NCBI GenBank assembly: GCA_017849315.1
Contig: JAFIHQ010000027.1
Location: 1 to 13,875, forward strand
Direction: 5' to 3'
Source of the DNA: Treponema sp.
GTDB taxonomy: Bacteria > Spirochaetota > Spirochaetia > Treponematales > Rectinemataceae
Length of the DNA stretch: 13,875 bases
Position numbers and translations under genes: made by a program. Positions within the stretch are counted from its first letter, which is position 1, and each line of letters begins with the position of its first letter. Positions 1 to 6,832 of this stretch are shown here, piece after piece. The notes under the pieces are model-generated. The model was not told where the DNA came from. It searched no databases and worked only from the letters and a program-made list of their open reading frames with translations.

Positions 1-3000
1 AAGAACACCAATTAGGACGAGTTTATTCTTAAAGAACCCTACTTTGAAGACTGATTGCCTGTGCGTTCTGTTGCAGAACACATTGCCCACCTGGCACGCC
101 ACAATTCCAGCCAACGTCATCGTAGTGGCATAAACATAGACGGGCCCGCTCGTCGCCATCGGTGTGCCCGGTATCCAGCCTCGCTGCAAATAAGCCCAGA
201 AGAAAGCAACCAGCGACAGCGCAATCTCAAGCCCTCCCTGCCACACATATGCGCGAAGCAGGACCCACAGGTTTGCAAGATGTTCTTTCGGTCCACGTGG
301 TGCATGCTCCATAATTCCCGGCTCTGGCAATTCGGCACCAAGGCCAAGTGCTGGCACGAGGTCCGTTCCCAAATCGATTGCGAGAATTTGCATGACCGTC
401 AAGGCCAATGGGTATTTAAACAAAACAAAGAGAATAAAAGGCGCCAATTCTGGCATGTTGCTTGCCAAAACATACGTAGTGAACCGTCGTATGTTGGAAT
501 AGACAGTGCGCCCCTCTTCTACCGCCGCCACGATGCTGGCGAAGTTGCTGTCCAACACAATCATGCTGGCCGCTTCTTTGGCAACGTCGTTGACGTCCTT
601 GCCCATGGCAATGCCAATGTCGGCCTTTTTAAGCGCTGCTGCATCGTTTACACCATCGCCGGTAACTGCGACAACTTCTCCAAGATCCTTAAAGGCGGAA
701 ACAACGCGCATCTTTTGTGCGGGATCAGTACGGGCAAAAATGATGGGACCAGGTACGGTGAGTCGAGCTTTGAGGGCTTCGTCGTCCATTTGCGCGAGGT
801 CCTGACCAGAAATGACACAATCTTCGGCTTTGTCTTCTGGACGTATCATCCCAATTCGGCGTCCAATCGCGAGCGCTGTAAGGCCATAGTCGCCTGTGAC
901 CATAACGATGCGAATCCCAGCTTTCTGACAACTTGCTATGGCAGCAGGAACTTCTGCCCGCGGCGGATCCTCCATCCCGGTTAAGCCAAGGAAGCAAAGC
1001 CCCTGCTCTACGCCCTGCTGAGTAAGCTCGCCAGCGAGTTCTGCATCAGAAATATCCCGCTCAGCAAAAGCCAAGGTGCGCAAGCCCTCCGCTGCCAAAC
1101 TGTCTACATTCTGAGCGATACGCGCCCTGTCCTCCTCAGTAAGCGAGCGCGAGACGTCACCATCGAGGATCGTAGTGCAGCATTCCAAAAGTTCGAGCGG
1201 CGAGCCCTTTACACAGGCAAAGACGCGACCATCGGCACCACGATTTATGGTGGACATACGCTTGCGTACCGATTCGAACGGGAAAGAATTCTGTCTTGGG
1301 AAGGCAGCGTTTTCTGCATTCCAGTCCACACCGAGATTGCTGGCCAAATCCAAGAGGGCGCCTTCAGTGGGATCTCCAAGGCCAGGACGGGCGTTGTTGC
1401 ACAAAATTCCAACGCGCACAAGTTCCCGTAAGCTCTTCTGCTGGCGTAGGCTACTTGCATCTAAAAGGCCGGACTCATTTTTGTCCGTATTTGTGGTGCC
1501 TTGCCTGGTGGTTCGAATTTCACAAATGCCCGGTTTTGTGGTGTCTATACTCAAGTCCTGACCACCCGTTAAAAGCCGTGTGACGCTGATGTGATTTGTC
1601 GTTAAAGTGCCTGTTTTGTCCGTACAGATTACCGTCGTACTACCCAAAGTCTCCACAGAAGGCAGATTCTTGACCAGGACTTTCCGCTTAGCCATACGCT
1701 GGACACCCATAGCAAGCGCCAACGACATTGTAGGCAGCAAACCTTCAGGAATGTTGGCTACAGTGATTCCAATCGTAAAGATAAAACCTTCTAGAGCACT
1801 CAATCCACCAAGCTTGGTGCCGAGGAAGAAAAACACAACGCCAATACCAACAGACAAAGCTGTCAGTAAATTGACCAGGTTCTTGATTTCCTTCTGCAGC
1901 GGAGTCTCTTCAGTCTTTACTGACTGAGTGAGGCCTGCTATGTGGCCAATCTCGGTTCGCATCCCTGTGCCGATGACAATCGCAGCGCCGCTGCCCGACG
2001 CCACCGACGTCCCCGCAAACACCATGTTCGGCAACTCCGTCCACAAAAACCAGCTGTTCCCGCTTTCGGGCAGCGGCGCCGCCATCTTGTAAATCGGCCG
2101 CGACTCACCGGTCAGGACGGCATTGTTTACTTGCAGCCCATTGGCCTCGATTACACGCGCATCGACCGGAATACGGTCACCTTCTTCCAGATAAATTATG
2201 TCGCCATAGACAAGGTCGGAAGCCGGCACTCTGATTTTCTGGCCACCACGCAATACGGAACTGTCGCGTGGAATAAGCCGCTGCAGGGCTTCTACAGCCT
2301 TTTCTGCCTTGCTCTCCTGCCAAAACGAAAAAGCCGCATTTACTACAATAACGATGAACACCGCAACCCCTAATTGAGGCATATCGACGCCCGGAATAAA
2401 GCAGAGCCCGCCTGCAATCCACAAAAGAATCGCAAAAATGGACACAAAATTGCGTCCTAGCTTTATGATCCACGATTCGCCTTTTGCTTCTTCCAGGACA
2501 TTTGGGCCTATTTTCTCAAGCCTGCGTGCAGCCTCTTCCGGAGAAAGTCCATCTGGCCCCGTGCCCAGTTCCGCAAAAATCTCTTCTTTGGACAAATTGA
2601 TAAACCCGCCCTTACCTTGCGTCTCAATCTCGCTCAAGGTGCCGACAAGTTCTTCAGGGCTTTTGCAAGAGGTTACGGAGGTTAGCAGGTTCGGCTGGCC
2701 CGAAAGCCACCCAAGGTGCGCAAGCATCTGCAGATGCGTATCAGTTTGGCTCGTGGGAGTAAAAAAGACAAAAAGAAGGCGCAGCGTGGGGCTATCAGGT
2801 TTTCCAGAATTGATGCCCTTGGGAAGGACTACTACATAGAGTTTGGGTTCTTCCAGATCGTCCAGTCTGGCATGAGGAAGCGATACGCCATTACCTAAAT
2901 CACTTGTCTGTAACGATGTACAGAGTTTTTCGATAACGCGCTCTTCTACGTTCCAATCGCCCAAGACCGTATGGAACAGCTTACGCGGCTCCATCGCATC

Positions 3001-3048
3001 GGGGATGATTTTGCAATTTTCTGGTACTAAATAATCAATAATTCGCAT
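1..3048 (-). CDS. PTS EIIA (type 2) domain fused to P2-type cation-transporting ATPase, 3' end cut by window edge
   Basis: I read this by hand as one uninterrupted frame of 1016 residues that runs off the left edge. ATG at 3048 has AGGAG 7 bases upstream. Residues 1-140 are an EIIA domain of the fructose/mannitol/PtsN type: GNGVSLPHAR with active-site His59, then HLQMLAHLGWL near 105-115. Residues 153-1016 are a P2 ATPase: N-terminal domain LSPEEAARRLEKIGPN, M1-M2 near 203-238, actuator TGES 313-316, M4 VANIPEGLLPT near 430-440, phosphorylation motif DKTGTLT with Asp477, GDPTEGALL 558-566, KGSP 614-617, VTGD 717-720, TGDGVND 796-802, M5 SNMPE 863-867 and M6 DLGTD 892-896. M5 and M6 match Na+/K+-ATPase-like pumps better than SERCA. 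It should be an inner-membrane ion pump. The ion is not determined, and the last transmembrane helices lie outside the window. EIIA domains receive phosphate from HPr/NPr, so the fused domain probably regulates the pump; that is inference. Domain assignment is very sure. Confidence 0.93.
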   Translation of the reverse strand, partial: MRIIDYLVPENCKIIPDAMEPRKLFHTVLGDWNVEERVIEKLCTSLQTSDLGNGVSLPHARLDDLEEPKLYVVVLPKGINSGKPDSPTLRLLFVFFTPTSQTDTHLQMLAHLGWLSGQPNLLTSVTSCKSPEELVGTLSEIETQGKGGFINLSKEEIFAELGTGPDGLSPEEAARRLEKIGPNVLEEAKGESWIIKLGRNFVSIFAILLWIAGGLCFIPGVDMPQLGVAVFIVIVVNAAFSFWQESKAEKAVEALQRLIPRDSSVLRGGQKIRVPASDLVYGDIIYLEEGDRIPVDARVIEANGLQVNNAVLTGESRPIYKMAAPLPESGNSWFLWTELPNMVFAGTSVASGSGAAIVIGTGMRTEIGHIAGLTQSVKTEETPLQKEIKNLVNLLTALSVGIGVVFFFLGTKLGGLSALEGFIFTIGITVANIPEGLLPTMSLALAMGVQRMAKRKVLVKNLPSVETLGSTTVICTDKTGTLTTNHISVTRLLTGGQDLSIDTTKPGICEIRTTRQGTTNTDKNESGLLDASSLRQQKSLRELVRVGILCNNARPGLGDPTEGALLDLASNLGVDWNAENAAFPRQNSFPFESVRKRMSTINRGADGRVFACVKGSPLELLECCTTILDGDVSRSLTEEDRARIAQNVDSLAAEGLRTLAFAERDISDAELAGELTQQGVEQGLCFLGLTGMEDPPRAEVPAAIASCQKAGIRIVMVTGDYGLTALAIGRRIGMIRPEDKAEDCVISGQDLAQMDDEALKARLTVPGPIIFARTDPAQKMRVVSAFKDLGEVVAVTGDGVNDAAALKKADIGIAMGKDVNDVAKEAASMIVLDSNFASIVAAVEEGRTVYSNIRRFTTYVLASNMPELAPFILFVLFKYPLALTVMQILAIDLGTDLVPALGLGAELPEPGIMEHAPRGPKEHLANLWVLLRAYVWQGGLEIALSLVAFFWAYLQRGWIPGTPMATSGPVYVYATTMTLAGIVACQVGNVFCNRTHRQSVFKVGFFKNKLVLIGVL

Positions 3049-3055
3049 GGCAGGA

Positions 3056-3060
3056 CTCCT
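3056..3060 (-). promoter_or_regulatory. Ribosome binding site of the EIIA-ATPase gene
   Basis: The minus strand reads AGGAG, then seven bases (TCCTGCC), then ATG at 3048. This fixes the start at the first residue of the EIIA domain. It shows that the EIIA part is translated as the true N-terminus and is not an upstream artefact. Confidence 0.8.
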
Positions 3061-3152
3061 TCGCGCAACTCGCTTCACACACTGTTAGCAAGCGCACCCG
3101 TATCGAGCGCCTTTTGCTTCTTCTGAAGCGATGCACATCGATACAATTCTTA

Positions 3153-3170
3153 CGGGAAGCATTGCTCCCG
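3153..3170 (-). other. Small hairpin in the leader of the EIIA-ATPase mRNA
   Basis: The minus strand reads CGGGAGCAATGCTTCCCG. It folds as a CGGGA/TCCCG stem plus an inner GC/GC pair with one bulged base and a three-base loop. It lies about 105 bases upstream of the ATPase start. No T-run follows, so it is not a standard terminator. Whether it regulates anything is unknown. Confidence 0.3.
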
Positions 3171-3379
3171 GGAATCCGCCCTAGTAATAAATGGTCTGGA
3201 AGAAGAATACTCTCAATTTCCAAGTGAACGCCATCTCGGGTTCATTGTCAAGCAAAGTATCAAAGTTCTCTTTACACATTGCCAAGAATATAACACGCAG
3301 CATGCGGAATATTCAAGCGGATAGTACTCTATGCAAAATCTGGTAACGACCGCGATATAGTGGCGTCCCTGAAAAGCAC

Positions 3380-3391
3380 AATAACGTTATT
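3380..3391. promoter_or_regulatory. Perfect 12-bp palindrome AATAACGTTATT upstream of the HD-GYP gene
   Basis: AATAACGTTATT is identical to its reverse complement and sits 72 bases before the HD-GYP start in an AT-rich stretch. Its position suits an operator for a dimeric regulator. No regulator family is assigned, and a chance occurrence in AT-rich DNA is possible. Confidence 0.3.
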
Positions 3392-3463
3392 TAACTAGAA
3401 TTTTATCGATTTTATTTCATTCAGTACCGTCGTGTATTGTCCGAAAATAGAAAAACTTAAATC

Positions 3464-5527
3464 ATGAAGCACGCAAGCCCTGTACGACCTTTGCAAGCCC
3501 ACCAAAGACAATCCCTCAGGATTGCTGTTTTAGGTCTAATTGCCACCTGTGCAGTCGGTTGTGCAGTCGATCTTCTTTTATTCAGTACCTGGCGCTGGTT
3601 AGTCTACGTACTTCTGGCGATTATTGTGATCAGCTTCTTGTGCCTGATTTCTGCTCTCAACACGCAGCAAAACACGATTGACGCATTGGGGAAAAGTGCT
3701 CAAGACAACAAGAACCTTATTCACATCATCTTTGATGAGGCACCAATTGGCATCTGTGTGATGAAGGGCTATGAGCACGCCTCAATGATGAATAAGCAAT
3801 ATCTCGCCATTACCGGCAGAACAAAAGAATTCCTGGCGGCCAACGACTGGACCAGAATAACCTATCCGCCCGACCTCCAGGCAGACCTTGCTCAGTTTGT
3901 TCGATTGGAAAAGGGCGAAATACCTGGCTATTCGATAGAAAAACGCCTTATCCGGCCCGACGGGTCGCCTGTCTGGGTGGCCATGTCCATCTGGTCGGTT
4001 TCCGTCGGAGGGATTGAAGGCGCTGACCATATCTGCATGCTGGACGACATTACGGCGCGAAAAGAAATCGAAGCTGGGCTACGGGAAAGCGAGCGAAGCA
4101 AGTCAGTTTTCTTAAACCAACTGCCTGGCCTTGCCTACCGATGCAAGTACGATCCGGAATGGACCATGGAGTTTCTGTCCTCAGGATGCCTCGAGCTCAC
4201 CGGCTATAGTCCCGACGAACTCATCGGCAATAGGGATATTTCTTTTACACAAATAATATTGCCTGAGTACCGCATGCCAATCTGGGACGAGGTGAAACGT
4301 GTTCTGACCGCCAAAACCAACTTCACCTATGAATACGAAATCCGAACCAAAGATGGCCGGCACAAGTGGATTCTTGAACATGGGCAAGGGATTTTTTCGC
4401 CCAATGGTACAGTGGAAGCATTAGAAGGCATAATGATCGACATAACAGACAAAAAGGTACAAGAACAGGAAAAACTCTTCCTTCTCGATCACGATCCTTT
4501 GACAAACGTTTATAGCCGAACCTATTTTCAGACTGCACTGGTGGCACTCGACACGAGCGAAAACCTTCCAATTTCTGTAATCGTGGCAAACGTAAATGGC
4601 ATGCGACTCGTCAACGATGCCTTTGGGCACCATGCCGGGGATTCTCTCTTGGTCGATGTGGCGTCGCTTTTGTCGCACTTTTGCCAGACCGAAGACATCC
4701 TGGCAAGAATCGGCGACGACGAATTCTGTCTACTCATGCCCAAGACCGACGCCAACCAGCTCGAGCGTCGGGTGACTGCCATCAAAGAAGCAATTGTGGC
4801 CTGCAATGCGCAGAATTCCTCTTTCGATAGTGGCACGAGAAGCAGCACTAAGGCCTATGGTTCGCTCAGCATTGCGCTTGGTTATGCCACGGCAACGACG
4901 TTGAACTCTAACTTTATGAAGGCAGCGAGCGAAATGATGCACGAGAGCAAAACACTCGAGCGCAACAGCAATTCCAACAATGTGTTACAATCAATTCTGG
5001 TCACCCTGGCCGAACGGAGCCCGGAGACCGAACGCCATGGGGTCCGCCTTGCAACGATAACGGAAAAAATGGGCAAACAGATCGGCCTTAGTGAACAGGC
5101 TTTAAACGATCTGCGCCTGTTTTCCGTGCTTCATGATATCGGGAAAATTGCAATTGACAGCCAGATTCTGAATAAGCCAGGACCTCTCACTGACGATGAG
5201 TGGAAGATCATGAAAACGCACTCGGAAGTCGGGTATCGCGTTGCAATGTCGTCGCCGGATTTTAGAAAAGTTGCACCATATATTCTTTCTCACCATGAGC
5301 GCTGGGATGGGCAAGGTTATCCACAGAAAATAAAGGGTGAAACAATCCCGCTGCCATCGCGTATCCTGGCCATTGCCGACTCCTACGACGCCATGACAGA
5401 GCAGCGCCCCTATCGCAAGCCTCTGTCGCACAACGCGGCGGTGGAGGAAATCAGGAAGTGCGCCGCAACCCAATTCGACCCGGCGCTTGTAAAAGTGTTT
5501 TTGGAATGCGCTAACGAGCTTCCGTAA
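3464..5527 (+). CDS. Membrane-anchored PAS-PAS-GGDEF(degenerate)-HD-GYP cyclic-di-GMP phosphodiesterase
   Basis: 687 residues. Two hydrophobic helices near 20-40 and 44-64 form a membrane hairpin, followed by two PAS sensor domains (about 85-203 and 210-330, each ending in a DDITARK/IDITDKK-type motif), a GGDEF domain (about 340-485) and an HD-GYP domain (about 505-685). HD-GYP looks intact: His557-Asp558 in HDIGK, KTHSEVGY with His586, HHERWDGQGYP at 610-620, and ADSYDAM near 638-644. It should hydrolyse c-di-GMP. The GGDEF domain is degenerate: the signature is GDDEF (417-421), the metal-binding Asp is Asn376 (NVNG), and the inhibitory RxxD is QTED (408-411). It is probably regulatory rather than a cyclase. 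ATG at 3464 is the earliest start because TAA lies in frame two codons upstream. No good ribosome site is visible. The 3' end overlaps the convergent racemase gene by 17 bases. The sensed signal is unknown. Confidence 0.93.
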   Translation: MKHASPVRPLQAHQRQSLRIAVLGLIATCAVGCAVDLLLFSTWRWLVYVLLAIIVISFLCLISALNTQQNTIDALGKSAQDNKNLIHIIFDEAPIGICVMKGYEHASMMNKQYLAITGRTKEFLAANDWTRITYPPDLQADLAQFVRLEKGEIPGYSIEKRLIRPDGSPVWVAMSIWSVSVGGIEGADHICMLDDITARKEIEAGLRESERSKSVFLNQLPGLAYRCKYDPEWTMEFLSSGCLELTGYSPDELIGNRDISFTQIILPEYRMPIWDEVKRVLTAKTNFTYEYEIRTKDGRHKWILEHGQGIFSPNGTVEALEGIMIDITDKKVQEQEKLFLLDHDPLTNVYSRTYFQTALVALDTSENLPISVIVANVNGMRLVNDAFGHHAGDSLLVDVASLLSHFCQTEDILARIGDDEFCLLMPKTDANQLERRVTAIKEAIVACNAQNSSFDSGTRSSTKAYGSLSIALGYATATTLNSNFMKAASEMMHESKTLERNSNSNNVLQSILVTLAERSPETERHGVRLATITEKMGKQIGLSEQALNDLRLFSVLHDIGKIAIDSQILNKPGPLTDDEWKIMKTHSEVGYRVAMSSPDFRKVAPYILSHHERWDGQGYPQKIKGETIPLPSRILAIADSYDAMTEQRPYRKPLSHNAAVEEIRKCAATQFDPALVKVFLECANELP

Positions 5528-6812
5528 TGGAATGAGCTTCCGCAATAATGGGCACTGTTAAGGTTCCATCCATTAACACAGCGATATGAGAACCCGTTGT
5601 AACCGCGGAATCGATGATTTGCTGCAGCGCAGCCACGGTGTCGATTTTTTCAATAAACGCCTGCTGTAAAGTCGCTGTGCTCAGATCCGAATACGCCAGA
5701 AGCCTTATTCGTTCCGCCACCTGCGCCATTTTGGCGGCCTTGTGATAGCCCAGTTTATAACCAGCATCGATTTTCTCGAGCGCCTCGTGCGGGGAAGACG
5801 CGCTTCCCAAAAGCTCCATATACGCCTTGTCTCCTACGCCATCCCAGCACGAGGCCACTAAAACCAGCGTCCCGCCATCGGCAGTTGCCATGGCACCGTT
5901 GTCGATTGCTTTCTGTGCCTGGTACAGATTGATGTCCATAGGCGCGCGCGCAACCGAAATGACGAGGTCGGCGCGCTCCTGCATTTTGACCGCAAAAATC
6001 GCGTTGGCCGCTTCTACCGCTTGTGCAAAAGATACCTCGATATCGCCAGCTGTACACACGGCCAATTCCTGCTCACTGTTCAGCACGGCCATTATGGCAA
6101 AGACCGGCGCCTCTATTCTGCCCAGCGCGTCCTCCATGTCCTGATTGACGGGGTTTTCTGCAAGCGCGAGCGATTGGGCGCGCGCATCGAGCGCCATCTT
6201 GTGGTTGGCTTCAATTGTCTCATAGCCTGCAACGCCTGGCAGAAAAGCCTTGCGCCCGCCGGTATAGCCTGCAAAATAATGTGGCTCCACCGACCCAATG
6301 ACAACAATTCGGTCTGCCTCGGCCACCCGCTTGTTGAGCAAAATCGGCGTGCCACTTCGTGTTGTACCGAAGCTCACGAGCGACGCCGAATTTTTCGCGT
6401 TGTGCGCTTCCGCCCGGCCGCGGAATCGACCGTAATTGCCACCAAGAATCCGCCCATATTCTTCTTCGGTGGGCGCCCGATGCGCACCAGTCGCCACTAA
6501 AAAATGTGCGTTGTGCGATTCCAGCAGGTCACCGATACAATCCAGCACTACCGATGTGGGCGTTGGGCGCGTTCCATCGTTTACAATGACGAGCACATTT
6601 TTGGCGCCTTGCAAGAATTCTCCCAGCGGCAAGACGCCGCTGGGCTTTGCTACCCGCTCCGCCACGAGAGCGCGCGCAGAATTGCCAGAGTTATCTGTGC
6701 CCTGGCTCTTGGCAAGCTCGCCCTCGAGCGCGTTGGGTTCGACAAGCTCGGCATCGTCGGGCAGCTTTAGCGATATAAAGCTGCCCTTGTATGGGATTTC
6801 TACCTTCTTCAA
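5511..6812 (-). CDS. LarA-family nickel-pincer 2-hydroxyacid racemase (possibly malate racemase)
   Basis: 433 residues from TTG at 6812, which has AAGGA six bases upstream and gives an N-terminus (MKKVEIPYKG) like that of Lactobacillus LarA. Upstream GTG 6827 and TTG 6830 are alternatives. In family LarA, a nickel pyridinium-dithiocarboxylate cofactor bound to a lysine racemises 2-hydroxyacids by hydride transfer. The expected residues are present: DGTRP (Asp79, Arg82), ATGAHR (His111), EPHYFAGYTGGRK (His178, cofactor Lys188), EANHKM (His204) and YQAQK (Gln298, Lys301). By eye, Trp358 of lactate racemase aligns with a histidine (LGYHKAAK), so lactate may not be the substrate. The gene starts 20 bases after the malic enzyme, which suggests malate; that is inference. 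No larB, larC or larE cofactor genes are in this window. Family is sure, substrate is not. Confidence 0.9.
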   Translation of the reverse strand: MKKVEIPYKGSFISLKLPDDAELVEPNALEGELAKSQGTDNSGNSARALVAERVAKPSGVLPLGEFLQGAKNVLVIVNDGTRPTPTSVVLDCIGDLLESHNAHFLVATGAHRAPTEEEYGRILGGNYGRFRGRAEAHNAKNSASLVSFGTTRSGTPILLNKRVAEADRIVVIGSVEPHYFAGYTGGRKAFLPGVAGYETIEANHKMALDARAQSLALAENPVNQDMEDALGRIEAPVFAIMAVLNSEQELAVCTAGDIEVSFAQAVEAANAIFAVKMQERADLVISVARAPMDINLYQAQKAIDNGAMATADGGTLVLVASCWDGVGDKAYMELLGSASSPHEALEKIDAGYKLGYHKAAKMAQVAERIRLLAYSDLSTATLQQAFIEKIDTVAALQQIIDSAVTTGSHIAVLMDGTLTVPIIAEAHSITEAR

Positions 6813-6832
6813 TCCTATTCCTTGCACCAATA

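Larger units (their letters stand above)
3049..3463. other. Divergent intergenic region with no gene
   Basis: These 415 bases separate the leftward EIIA-ATPase gene from the rightward HD-GYP gene. The only reading frame (62 codons, minus strand, 3223 to 3035) overlaps the ATPase start, has no strong ribosome site and resembles nothing I know, so I do not call it. The region holds a small hairpin in the ATPase leader (3153-3170), a TTGACA hexamer on the minus strand (3251-3246) with only a poor -10 partner (TTCACT, 17 bases on), a TATAGT on the plus strand at 3356-3361 without a -35, and a perfect 12-bp palindrome at 3380-3391. No tRNA or recognised riboswitch was seen. Confidence 0.6.

Noticed and set aside
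55..984. 309-codon plus-strand frame at the left end
   Set aside because: It lies wholly antisense to the conserved P-type ATPase region (TGDGVND to M7-M8) and its translation has no domain features.
3035..3223. 62-codon leader peptide upstream of the EIIA-ATPase
   Set aside because: No good ribosome site, no resemblance to anything, and biased composition; it overlaps the true start. It could be a regulatory leader frame but nothing supports that.
3049..3463. Metal or nucleotide riboswitch upstream of the ATPase
   Set aside because: I looked for the conserved cores of yybP-ykoY, M-box and GEMM classes and saw none; only a small hairpin is present. An Rfam scan would settle it.
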